From: Capniomyces stellatus
Lineage: Eukaryota; Kickxellomycota; Harpellomycetes; Harpellales; Legeriomycetaceae
Direction: 5' to 3'
NCBI GenBank assembly: GCA_001661515.1
Contig: LUVW01000011.1
Coordinates: forward strand, 72,322 to 136,321
DNA: 64,000 bases
The notes under the pieces are model-generated. The model was not told the DNA's origin. It saw only the letters and a program-made list of their open reading frames with translations, and made no database searches. Shown one piece after another: positions 1-9,828 of the stretch. The stretch's first letter is position 1. Each line of letters opens with the position of its first letter. The position numbers and the translations under genes are program-made.

Positions 1-98
1 AAATAAAAATACCAAGCAGCAAAAAGAAAAAACAGGGCGAATATCATACAAGCTCTATAGCTATCAATGACTTACAGTATTAATGATATGACATATAG

Positions 99-1357
99 GT
101 GAGTCTGGCACTGGAAAAACCACATTTGTAAACACTTTGTTTACAACCGAGTTGATTACACCACTTGATGATGCAACCCGCCGCAAGAAGCAAAACGACA
201 AGACAGTGGATATCAACATTCACAAAGCCGGTAAGTGTTTGTTTTGACTTGTTGATACAGTTCAGTTGGTTTGCTATACACAGCTTAGTCATGTTTTGCT
301 TTGTTATATATTGCCTTGTTTATTTGATATGTATTCCCTCTTCTCCCCCTGGAGAGTGGAGAACAAGTATTTGTGTGCGTTTATGAGACAAACAGTTGCA
401 GTGGCCAGGTACTAATGTGGTAAATACAAACATGATATAGAGCTCGAGGAAAAGAACTTCAATGTCAAGTTGAACGTTATTGATACTCCAGGATTTGGAG
501 ATTATGTTGATAACAATGACTGCTGGCACCCAGTGGTTGATTTCATTGAGAATCAATACGAACAATATCTGCGCCAAGAGCAGCAACCAGTCCGCAAAGG
601 GTTGGTTGACATGAGAGTGCATGCATGTTTGTACTTTATCCGTCCAAACGGGCACTCATTGAAGCCACTTGATGTTAGAGCAATGAAGGCAATTGGAGCG
701 ATTTCAAACTTAATACCAGTGATTGCCAAGGCGGACTCAATGTCACCAGCATCGCTCAAGCTGTTCAAAAAACGTGTTTTGGACACAATCAACTCCCAAA
801 ACATCCGTATCTACACGCCACCAATCGAGAGCGAGGATGAGTCTGTAACTGGTCGCAACCGTGACATTGTTACAGCCATGCCATTTGCCGTCATTGGCAG
901 CACAACCGAGGTTGTTACCGCTGATGGCCGTGTAGTCAAGGGCCGAAAATACCCATGGGGAATTGCTGAGGTTGAAAACGACGAGCATTGCGACTTCAAG
1001 AAGCTCCGCAGCTTGTTGATCCGTAGCCACATGTTGGACTTGATCAACTCTACCGAGGAGACCCACTACGACTCCTACAGAACCGCACAAATGAAGGTCC
1101 GCAAATTCGGCGAAGCTAAGCCAAAGAACACAGACAACAAGGTCTTCAAGGACGAAGAGGAGGCTTTGCGCAAGCGATTCACTGAAAAGGTCAGACTCGA
1201 GGAGAACAGATTCCGCCAATGGGAGAACAAACTGATTGCTGAACGTGACAGACTCAACAAAGATTTAGAGAACGAACACACACTAGTTAAGCAACTTGAA
1301 ACTGAAACCGAGACTCTGCAGAATGCATCTCCTGGATCTAAATTCTACCGTAAATAA
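99..1357 (+). CDS. CDC11: Septin, Cdc11/AspA group (5' end outside window)
   Basis: Septin GTPase that assembles into filaments at the cell cortex and septum. Two exons are visible: 99-230 and 441-1357, separated by a 210-base GT-AG intron (donor GTAAGT). The first exon opens at the P-loop (GESGTGKTTF); the second carries the G3 motif (DTPGFGDY) and the G4 motif (AKAD), the septin unique element near HCDFKKLRSLLIR, and a C-terminal coiled coil of about 70 residues (EEEALRKRFTEKVRLEENRF onward). The MPFAVIGS and DGRVVKGRKYPWG stretches and the FRQWE coiled-coil start resemble the fungal Cdc11/AspA group more than Cdc3, Cdc10 or Cdc12. Unlike S. cerevisiae Cdc11 as I recall it, the P-loop Lys is intact. 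The protein N-terminus must lie in exons upstream of position 99. Phase across the intron is consistent (G|AG = Glu). Family certain; subgroup fairly sure. Confidence 0.93.
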
Positions 1358-1885
1358 CTTTAACTGACTCGCTTCAAAAATACTTGCCAATTATTGTTTT
1401 TAGTTTTAATTATCCCTTTTTTTATTTACAAAGTAAAAGCGACTTTTTCAAGTATTGACTACTCTCTCAAAATACCCCTCCCCTCCCCACTCCTTTATTT
1501 TTATTTTTACTATTGTTTTTGCCTTTGCTTTAACTTTTTCATTCTTTTTTATTTTTTCTTTTAAAAATAAAATAATTTGCCAATAAATAATACTACTTTA
1601 ACTCCAGCACTAGTCATTCAATATACTTGAATTGGCCAACACCGCCCCATCTTGGTGTTTGTCCGCTATCAATACTGATGTACCAACCCCCCCTCCCCCT
1701 ATACGCTATGCGCTATCTCGTACTTCTATCCTTTTGATCTTGGGGACTAAAACATCCGTATATGTTGGCTATTACATCAGCTATACTTTCCAAATACTTT
1801 TCGGTCCCGCTGTTGCCGTCCTATATATTGTCGGTGTTGTTTTGTGCGCAATTTTTATTTTTGCTCAATTTACCGAGCAAGAAAA
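1358..1885. other. Septin 3' flank
   Basis: AT-rich sequence with T- and A-runs (1420-1590) that would serve as the septin 3' untranslated and polyadenylation region, then a slightly less AT-rich stretch leading to the tRNA. A 109-codon open frame at 1632-1961 overlaps the tRNA entirely at its 3' end and is judged spurious. Nothing else seen. Confidence 0.5.
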
Positions 1886-1959
1886 GCCTGGCTGGCGCAA
1901 TTGGATAGCGCATATGACTTCTAATCATAAGGTTGCGAGTTCGACCCTCGCGTCAGGTT
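1886..1959 (+). tRNA. tRNA-Arg (anticodon TCT)
   Basis: Full cloverleaf readable by eye. Acceptor stem 1886-1892 (GCCTGGC) pairs with 1952-1958 (GTCAGGT), with G-T at the ends. D stem GCGC 1895-1898 pairs with 1908-1911. Anticodon stem TATGA/TCATA has loop CTTCTAA and anticodon TCT at 1920-1922. Variable loop is AGGTT, and T stem GCGAG/CTCGC closes loop TTCGACC. No intron, no encoded CCA; discriminator base T at 1959. Decodes AGA (and AGG by wobble). The downstream T-run is the expected RNA polymerase III stop. Confidence 0.93.
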
Positions 1960-1962
1960 AAT

Positions 1963-1970
1963 TTTTTTTG
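1963..1970 (+). terminator. Pol III T-run terminator of tRNA-Arg
   Basis: Run of eight T four bases after the tRNA 3' end, followed by further T-rich sequence; typical RNA polymerase III termination signal. Confidence 0.8.
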
Positions 1971-3387
1971 TTTTGTTTTGTTTTTTTTACTTCATGAACC
2001 ACAACGCCTATCAGGTACAGACGAACTAACTGATTTGGAGGTGTATTGGATAGCGGAGGCATCAAGTATTTTGGAATAGCAGTAATGTACAGCACATTGT
2101 TTTATACTTTAGTTTCTTGCTTTCGTTGCCAACAAACCACATAAATAGAATAGAATAAAATAAAATAAAAATATAAAAATAGCGGCGATACGACCGCTGA
2201 TCATCAAGCATGCTGAGTAAAACACGACTAGCCGGCTTACTTGGCAGACTGAAGTAAACAATGCGATGCAGCATTGATCTGTTTTATACTCTCTCTTGAG
2301 TACAATAGGCTGTCATCTTGGCGTGCCTTGATTACTAGGATTGCTACAGTTTTAAACATACATATACAATGGTGATGGCTATTACTGCTTTGCATATCAT
2401 ACTACAAACTATACACAGAAACAAGTAGATTCAAAACAAGCGTAACCCAGCAATACAAAAATATCCTTGAAATGCTCTAAAATGTCTCAAAAATGTGCTA
2501 TGTCTGTTTATAAACCAAGGTATCTGCCTCACACAACTGGTCATTTGCTGGCATACAAAGTCATTCGGCTTATAAAAAAAAATGACATCTTTTTGCAAGG
2601 GACAAATTCGGTCACTGCTGTGCCAATCGCAGCAAAGCTAAAAGAAGCTAAGGAGATGATGTACTTGCAACCCATTTATCCTATTCTTTTACAAGGAAAT
2701 CGCCATTGATTAACCCGCTATACAAGACACAATTGATCAACAAACAAATAATAGACTGAAATTGGTTGAATTGTATTGTTAGGCATGAATTGCCATGCAA
2801 ATGTGGTACGATCAACGCAAATATACACATATATCAAGCTAAAAGTCCGAGCGAAACATCAAAGCAAGCTAAGGTCGGCTGGATACAAATAAACAGGTGT
2901 TATAATTAAGCAATAGGGATATACGGAGACTTGGTGTAGCTGTGTTTATTTATAATTTACATGGCAAAACTGATCTTTTGCATTATTCTTTGATTGTGAA
3001 AAATATGATGTTACTAGACAATAAAAGTCAAACAAATAATATAGACTACATATAGTAAATCTTGGCCATATCCAAAGATAAACAGAGGACGTTATTGTGC
3101 AAGCAGCCTTTTTTATATATAACAATATCACAAAAGGAAAGCCAGTCAAGGATGCAACAAAGCGTCAAGGAATTTTCTTTAAAGTAACACCTGGAGCCAA
3201 AGTATATAAGAAGCACGGAGCGCACCATATATTTTTTAAAAGTTCAAGGTATATCCCACGATTACAACAAACAACACACATCTATACTTGCTAAACATAG
3301 TACTAATAAATTTTGTATTTGAACACAATCAAACACTTCTAGTCATATAAACAGCAAACTCATACTAATTTTTATAAATAAATAAAA
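1971..3387. other. Intergenic between tRNA-Arg and secreted protein gene
   Basis: AT-rich, with only short unconvincing frames (for example 2467-2709 and 3097-3294, neither with recognisable motifs or splice signals). The last 60 bases are A-rich and form the probable 5' leader of the gene at 3388. Confidence 0.4.
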
Positions 3388-4014
3388 ATGATATTCCCAG
3401 TAGTAGTCATCTCAACAGTTCTGGCACTATCCTACAGCCCAATTTTTATCAATGCAGCCCCATATGCTATCCCGGGCAGTCCCAACAACTTGGGCAGATT
3501 TGGAGCGCGTTCAAACACCAAGAATTTTGAGCCTAGAGAATTAGATAGAAGATCGCCTCATTATAATGTCAAGCGCCAGGACAACTGGAACAACGAAAAC
3601 CAAGATTGGAACAATGGAAACCAAAACTGGAACAACGGAAACCAAAATATATATCCCATCAACAACGGAAATACAGGTGGCACAAGGCCTAGCTATGGTG
3701 GCACAAGGCCCAGCTATGGTGGCACAGGGTCCAGCTATGGTGGCGCTTATAACAGCAACAACAACAACAGCGGCCAAGGAAGAAGAGTGTACTACAATGG
3801 ACGGTATTGGTATGAAAATGGGGCAGCTGATGCCGTCTTCTTGTCAAGACTGAGGTTCAAACCCAACACAGCGTCTGGACAGATATTCCAGCTGTTGTGC
3901 ATACGATTTGCTGACTTTAGACAAAAATGGAACAATGATAGAAGATTTAGACAAAGATGGGACAGCAGCCTGGAGTTCAGAAAATATTGGATGGGAAGAG
4001 TCAATCTCAGATGA
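3388..4014 (+). CDS. Secreted Asn/Gly/Tyr-rich repeat protein with Kex2-type sites
   Basis: A 208-residue single-exon protein. Residues 1-25 are a classic signal peptide (hydrophobic core VVVISTVLALSYSPIFI, likely cut near NAA|P). The middle holds Kex2-like dibasic sites (DRRS, VKRQD), then tandem WNNGNQN-type heptads (about residues 66-90) and three copies of SYGGTRP-like repeats (about 97-116). The C-terminal 75 residues are basic and aromatic (YYNGRYWYENG, then FRQKWNNDRRFRQRWD) with one Cys, possibly a small conserved domain. Expected to be secreted and proteolytically trimmed, so a cell-wall, matrix or secreted-peptide role is possible, but no family is recognised. The start codon follows an A-rich leader and is the first Met in a long open frame. 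Flanked by AT-rich DNA, not in any cluster. Confidence 0.7.
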   Translation: MIFPVVVISTVLALSYSPIFINAAPYAIPGSPNNLGRFGARSNTKNFEPRELDRRSPHYNVKRQDNWNNENQDWNNGNQNWNNGNQNIYPINNGNTGGTRPSYGGTRPSYGGTGSSYGGAYNSNNNNSGQGRRVYYNGRYWYENGAADAVFLSRLRFKPNTASGQIFQLLCIRFADFRQKWNNDRRFRQRWDSSLEFRKYWMGRVNLR

Positions 4015-5582
4015 GATTCTGCACTTCAGATACACCATTGATATATATCAATTATTATTTTTATTACTACTAATGACAGCCTTTTTTTTTTAAAGTGATT
4101 TTATGCTACACCTATTGAATGTACAATTGACTTGTACTAGCTCTGGTTTTATTTTATTTTTAGTTTTGCTCTTTTTTATATTGGTTAACCATATTCTACC
4201 AATAAACTCAACACACAGTCATCCACATAAAGGTGTCAAACAGACTAAAAGCGCTGTTGAGCAATATAATTATATTGATGCAGCCAACAAATTAGTGTAT
4301 TTTTTTTCCCTTCGATATCTACGCATTGCTTTTTTTCTTTCTTGGATGTCACTTGGTATTGTTATTAGTTGACACTTGTTCCAAGTTGCAAAAATGAGTT
4401 AGCAGTGTAAAAATGATAATATTAATAAACCATCCAAATAAATAACAAAAGAGGTAAATATCACTGTTTTGTCATTGCAGTTTTTGATGACTTGGTGTTT
4501 TATCTTTAACTAATTGTGAGGAAGGAAGAGAACAAAAAAAAAGACTTACGAGTGGAGGGGGGGGGGGGGGGGGGGAANNNNGGGGGGGGGGGGGGGGGGG
4601 GAGTGGGAATATAGATTCAGTAAAGTCTGTTTTTACAATTATACTTTATGACGAATAGTCGTTTTAGGTATAAAAAAAGTCTTTTAATGAGTTTTACGAA
4701 ATGGAAGTTAATACCACTAATTAGGATTTGAACTTTTTTTTTTTCTTCATTTATTCCAGCATTTTCCCCCAAAATGGTTATTATAGGTTATTATAGGAAA
4801 CTTTGCTAACTGGCACTTTAAGGGTTTATTGGTTGTGAAATTTTGTTTATCATTGTTTTTTTTTCTTTTTTCTTTTTTCTTTTTTTTCTTTAAACATTTC
4901 AAAGCATATTTTCGTGTTTTTGCAAAAATATTTTTATTTATTTTTATTGTGATTTTAATTTATTTTTATTGTGATTTTAAATGTTTTTTTTATTGTTTTC
5001 TATCGAGATTTTGTGCTTGCTTTTACTAATTTACTAAACTCGCAGTATATCCGGGGATTATACAAAAAAAGAGAGATAGTTAGTCACACTTTTAGAGCTG
5101 ATATTTTGAATTGGTACCCAAACAAGCACCTTTCTATGTCTGTATGAGCGCAGACAGTTGTATGTATAAGCAAAAAAAAGGGGCTAAAGAGTAGTCAAGT
5201 ACAAGGCCAGGCTTTCTGTAGACATAGATACAGACATCTGAATACACGATTATTTGTCTACTTGAGCGGTAAATAAGTGTGAGTTGGTTTAGAAATAGCA
5301 ATTATATTCAATTCCAGATAGCTGGATCTGATAAACGATAAAGCAACAATAGTAGCAACTTTGGTACAAGTTGGTACAAACATAAATCGGAAAGAATATT
5401 CTTAGAGTAGAAGTGGCTTATTTGTACAAAAGCTATATAGTGCCGACAAGGAAAAAAAAAAGTGGTTAAATCCACAAATTAAAAAGAATAGAAAGTCGAC
5501 AAAAGAGTAATACGAGTAGCAGAGAAGATAAATGGATATAGAACATAGAGAAACAAAAAGATAGAAGGAAACAGCAGCACCA
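4015..5582. other. Intergenic with poly-G gap
   Basis: AT-rich, long T-runs around 4855-5000, and the poly-G/N tract at 4557-4601. No coding or RNA gene seen. The final 150 bases are purine-rich and form the probable leader of the gene beginning at 5583. Confidence 0.4.
4557..4601. repeat. Poly-G tract with internal N gap
   Basis: Nineteen G (4557-4575), AA, four N (4578-4581), then twenty G (4582-4601). True length is unknown; the N marks a sequencing or assembly break in a G homopolymer. Confidence 0.9.
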
Positions 5583-8500
5583 ATGGACATTGAAATAGAT
5601 TATCCGGTTTTCATGGAAAAAGAGCAAATTGGGGGGATAAATGAAAAGGAGAGCTCGAGGGACAATAAAAAAGAAGTACGAAATCTGAGCAAGAAAAGCG
5701 GTACGGATGAAAATGTGTTGTTTGGGGTCAAAGAATCGGCTAGCTTAAAAAATGAATGGCAACACGAGCTAAAGCAGTCATATGAGACTATAGTGGGGGC
5801 ACTAGGTAATAGTTGGAATAACAGGATATATATGGGTTGAGAAAATTTAGTGGCCATGGATAACAAATAGATACTAAAAGGAAGTTGAAAATATAACTGT
5901 AGAAAATGTGCTGAATGCGGGAATTGGGGAGGGATTTGGGTGCAAGGTGGTGAGTGAGCTGCGAAGAGAAATAAAGAATTGTACAAAGGAGAGACTGAGG
6001 AGGTGTAAAACGGGCAACAGTGAAAGGAACAGAGAAAAGGGTGAGTAATATCTGATATTTGGAGAGAGATCAGAATGTCGAGACAAAGCCTGGCGGATAG
6101 AAAGAAATGAATTGGGAATATGAATATGAATATGGATATGGATATAAATATGAATATAAATAGGAGTAGGAATAGGAACAGGAATAGGAACGGGGCACTT
6201 TAGCAATGGATTAGGGCAAGGGAGCCAAAAGCGCAAGAGGAGTATGGACATTGACTCGGAAGTAGAGGTAGAGGCAGAGGCGGAGCAAATGAATAGAAAG
6301 ACCAAGTTTTCAGAGTTTTCAGAGTTTGCAGAAGATGAGAGGGGGGTAGATAGGGACAAAGATGGCGAAATACAAGATATATGGTCCACAGCGAGAGTAA
6401 AGGGGGGTTACACCAATGGGGTTGTTGATACCGACACAAACGGTGAGGGATTAGGGGATGGGGAACAGCAGTGTGATAAAAGGAGGTATTACCAGGACAA
6501 TGGGTATAATAGGGCAAAGAAAAGGGAAAGGCGAGATGCTGAGGCGTTGAAAGGATATGATGATATTGGAATGGACGGGATTGATACGCTGACGAGGGAG
6601 TTGAGGAGGAGTAGTTTGGAGAGAAAAAGAAATAGTATCGAGAGAAATTCTGAAAGCAGAGAGATGGGAATGAGCAGGGACAAAGAAGTTGGAAGTATAA
6701 ATGGGAGTATAATTGGAAATGGAGAGAAGGAACAGGTTAGTGAAAGAACAAAGAGTACAAAAATGAGCGATTTGCCTTGTTTTTTGCTTGTTCAGCACGA
6801 ACAAGTAGAGGCCGAGTTCAAGTCGCAGTTTGAGGTTTACGCAGATTACCAATACCAAAACACACACCAAACACATGTACAGACACATGTACAGACACAG
6901 ACACAGATGCTTTTTCGGCTAGAAAACTGGAACTGTAATGGGTATTGTAGTAGTAGTGGAGGGGGGCGGACACTGGATATTGGGAGGGCGATCAATGATT
7001 GGGCGGACCGGGTGTCAAAAAGCACAAATTTGCACAGCGAGTCTTTAAAGGCGCATTTACACCACCACATTAGTGTGTTTGAAAACTCGATGACCTCGCT
7101 AGTGTCAAGCAGCAGTAGTCACAATGGAGGGGATAGTGGTGTGTACATGGACAAAGAAATAGCTTTGGGGTTGAGGGAGGGACAGGATAAGAGCGACTTT
7201 GAGAGTTTGGAGCGGATTTTTGGGTCGTCATTGTGGATGTACAACCACAATGTATGGTTTTTGGGGATGATATTGAGGGATTTGTACAATAACATGGCGT
7301 TGGTGCGCAGGATATTTTGGACAAAGTACATAAGGGCGGACATAAGGAGTTTTGGGAAGAGTCCGATCCAGTTGTGTTCAGATAGCACAGGCGAAAATAG
7401 CAGCAATATGGACGGGACGAACGAGACGACACCACATACAAACCAGCAGTACCAGTACCAGCATCAACACCAGTATCAACACCAATACCAATACCAACAC
7501 CAATACCAGCACCAGGCGTTTTCGTCGCAGTGGTCAAAGAAAACGTTCAATATAAACATCGAACATATGCACAACATAGTGAGAGAAAAGGCTGAGCTGT
7601 ACATGAGCAACGAGTTTGGGTTGTTTGCACAGCACCCGCACATTTACAGCCAAACACACAACAGCGCTCTGGTCAACATGGACATTATTCACAGTGTTGA
7701 GCTGGTGATCAAAAGAGTGCACGATGCGTGTACAAGCATGCTGGAAATGGCCAACAAAGTGTACATGGTGTGCATGCACAGTGCGAATGGGCTGAGGAAG
7801 TTTGACTTTAATATTGTTGAGCTGAATATCATGTTGGTTGAGGTGGTTGCGGTGGTCAGCGATAGTGTACAGTTTACCAAACTACTAAGCGACAACCTCA
7901 GACACAGCTTTGACTTAAGGCCTGAAAGCGACGACTTGCTGGGCCTCACCAGCTTGGCGTTTGAACTGGCGGTAAAGTACTCAAACTGGGTGTCAACCCT
8001 GTACACCGACATATTAGCACACACCCAAGCAAGTCTTGCAAGTAGGAACTCTGGCACAACCGGCAACAGCCCGCACGGTTTGGCCAGGAGCAACACCAGG
8101 CAGCAACAACCAAAACATAAAAAAGTCAAGCTGAACGATATAAAGTTTCTGCAGGCCTTTGAGAAGTTTGAGGCTTTGGTTTCCCATTTAGGCAAAATAA
8201 TCGAGTCGAATCAGACTTTCCAATCCAAATCTAAATCCAAATCCAAGTACAAGTACAAGCACAAGTCCTGTCTGGCCAGCCAATGTGCTGGAACTCACTC
8301 TGCCTCCAGCTCTTTTGCTTTGCCAGTCCGTGCCAACAAAGTTGGTGTTCTTGAGAGATCTGTTTCGTTTGGTAAAATGAGATCATGCTATGACCAAACC
8401 AACAACAACCCCCACAATTTAACCTCCTCCTCAAACATCAACCAAATCCACAATCACAATCACAACCAGTACTGTATCTATAACAATAACGACTGTATTG

Positions 8501-9033
8501 GTCGCCATAATTGTCTCGACTTTAACCTCAACGTGAATCCTACCTCAAAATCTACCTTGAACATTCCCAACATTCCCAACATTCCTAATAATCCCACCAG
8601 TATTGACCATAAGCTAGAATCTTTGATGCCTGATTTTGTTGGCTCTGTTGTTGACTGTTCTCTACTACTACTCTCAACCATATCAAACTACATTACCAAC
8701 ACAAACAACGACCTGGTCAATAGCTCCACCAACAGTTCCTCCAACAACTCCAACAACTCCAACAACTCCAACAACTCCAACAACTCCAACAACTCCAACA
8801 ACTCCAACAACTCCAACAACTCCATCAACAGTATAACCCTCGGTCCAACCATCAGTGCCCATTTTCTTGCTACCAACCAAATCCCATTACCTACCACTTT
8901 TTCAATGTCCAGAAGCAAAAGCGGGCTGGCTGGTAGCTCCTGTGGCCCCGACTTGGTCAACTCTCAGATTGAAATGTTTGTTGATGTTGTCCTTGACTTT
9001 TGTAGAGCCATTGGATTATTATCTACCACTTGA
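5583..9033 (+). CDS. Orphan 1082-residue low-complexity protein with helical C-terminal core, three exons
   Basis: Proposed exons 5583-5805, 5885-6040 and 6164-9033, all joints in phase 1. The first two exons encode a charged N-terminus with a helical block (ETIVGAL joined to VENITVENVLNAG, then SELRREIKN). Without them, the frame from Met at 6244 gives 929 residues. The third exon has an acidic Glu/Ala start, then about 100 residues rich in charged groups, then two conserved-looking parts: LPCFLLVQHEQVEAEFKSQF (about residues 325-345) and a long helical region from IDHSVELVIK-like sequence to TLYTDIL (about residues 640-760). Between and after these lie repeats: QYQHQ (7436-7517), SK/YK (8221-8265) and NNS (8743-8823). 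No domain recognised. Possible acceptors repeat every six bases at 6163-6190, all in phase. The large exon is certain to be coding-like; the two small exons are inferred from splice signals and frame. Confidence 0.65.
6115..6193 (+). repeat. Hexanucleotide repeat, GAATAT/GATATG then AGGAAT type
   Basis: About thirteen imperfect six-base units upstream of and across the third-exon acceptor of the orphan gene. The second half supplies a series of AG dinucleotides spaced by six, so several splice acceptors would keep the same frame. Confidence 0.8.
8743..8823 (+). repeat. Nine perfect copies of AACAACTCC in coding sequence
   Basis: Perfect nine-base tandem array encoding Asn-Asn-Ser nine times near the C-terminus of the orphan protein. 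In the other frames it reads Thr-Pro-Thr or Gln-Leu-Gln type repeats, which explains several shadow open frames here. Confidence 0.95.
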
Positions 9034-9290
9034 ATAACCTACCCATTCTTATATATACTTACATATATATATATATTGTTTAAACTACTTTGCTCTCCTT
9101 CTTGTATATTCCTTTTAATGTATTTATTCTTTTACTTTGTCGCTTACTATCACTTATACATCTCACTTTTTTTTATCCCAACTTACTCTGCATACATACT
9201 AACAACTCTTTGAATTGTTCTAACTCTGATAAAATCGTCACACGACCGCATTAAATATTCCTTTGGTTTTGTGTTCAAGTCCAACTATTT

Positions 9291-9370
9291 TATCTCTTTT
9301 ACTTATTATTTATCTCTTTTACTTATTATTTATCTCTTTTACTTATTATTTATCTCTTTTACTTATTATT
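9291..9370. repeat. Four exact 20-bp tandem repeats
   Basis: Unit TATCTCTTTTACTTATTATT repeated four times without mismatch. Confidence 0.95.
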
Positions 9371-9723
9371 TATTTTCATTAACCTTCTTGGCAATCTTGT
9401 TTTTTTTTCTTTTTGACCTTACATAAACCCCATTCATGTTGTTTGTAGTTCCTGATTTGGAATTTTAAATATCAGTGTTTAAAAAATAGGGAATAGGGAA
9501 TAGGGAATAGGAAAAAGAAAAAAAAATACAATTAAACTGTATCTCTTTAAATTCTCTCGTTTCTTTAATTTATTATTTACCCTTTTTTCACTTTCAAATA
9601 AAAGGATACGTGTTCTACTTTATACACTCACAACTCTAGACATTTGTAAAAATAAATAAATAGTAATAAGAGAGAAAGAGAAAGAGAAAGAGAAAGAGAG
9701 AACAACACTCGCACCAAGAAATA

Positions 9724-9761
9724 AACAAACAAACAAACAAACAAACAAACAAACAAACAAA
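9724..9761. repeat. AAAC tetranucleotide microsatellite
   Basis: About nine tandem CAAA/AAAC units in the probable 5' leader of the UPF0132 gene. Confidence 0.9.
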
Positions 9762-9828
9762 TAAAAGGTTAAATAAATACTCTATTAACAGCAACATTCA
9801 ATTCATAAACATACCCACACACTAAACA

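Larger units (their letters stand above)
9034..9828. other. Intergenic with simple repeats
   Basis: Contains four exact 20-base repeats (9291-9370), TAGGGAA repeats (about 9487-9510), GAGAAA repeats (about 9671-9700) and an AAAC array (about 9724-9761). Otherwise AT-rich, with the A-rich leader of the next gene at the end. No gene seen. Confidence 0.6.

Noticed and set aside
1632..1961. 109-codon plus-strand frame with hydrophobic middle
   Set aside because: Its last 25 codons are the tRNA-Arg gene, and no other coding signal or splice site supports it.
2467..2709. 80-codon frame
   Set aside because: No motif, no conservation that I can recognise, and composition like chance AT-rich frames.
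3566..3853. 95-codon Thr/Met-rich frame inside the secreted protein gene
   Set aside because: It is the same repeats in another frame; the main frame has a signal peptide and starts earlier.
5874..6389. 171-codon minus-strand frame
   Set aside because: Mirror of the six-base repeat and of exons of the orphan gene; His-Ile dipeptides come from the repeat.
8636..8960. Thr-Pro, Val-Gly and Leu-Glu repeat frames on both strands
   Set aside because: All are alternative readings of the nine AACAACTCC units in the orphan gene.
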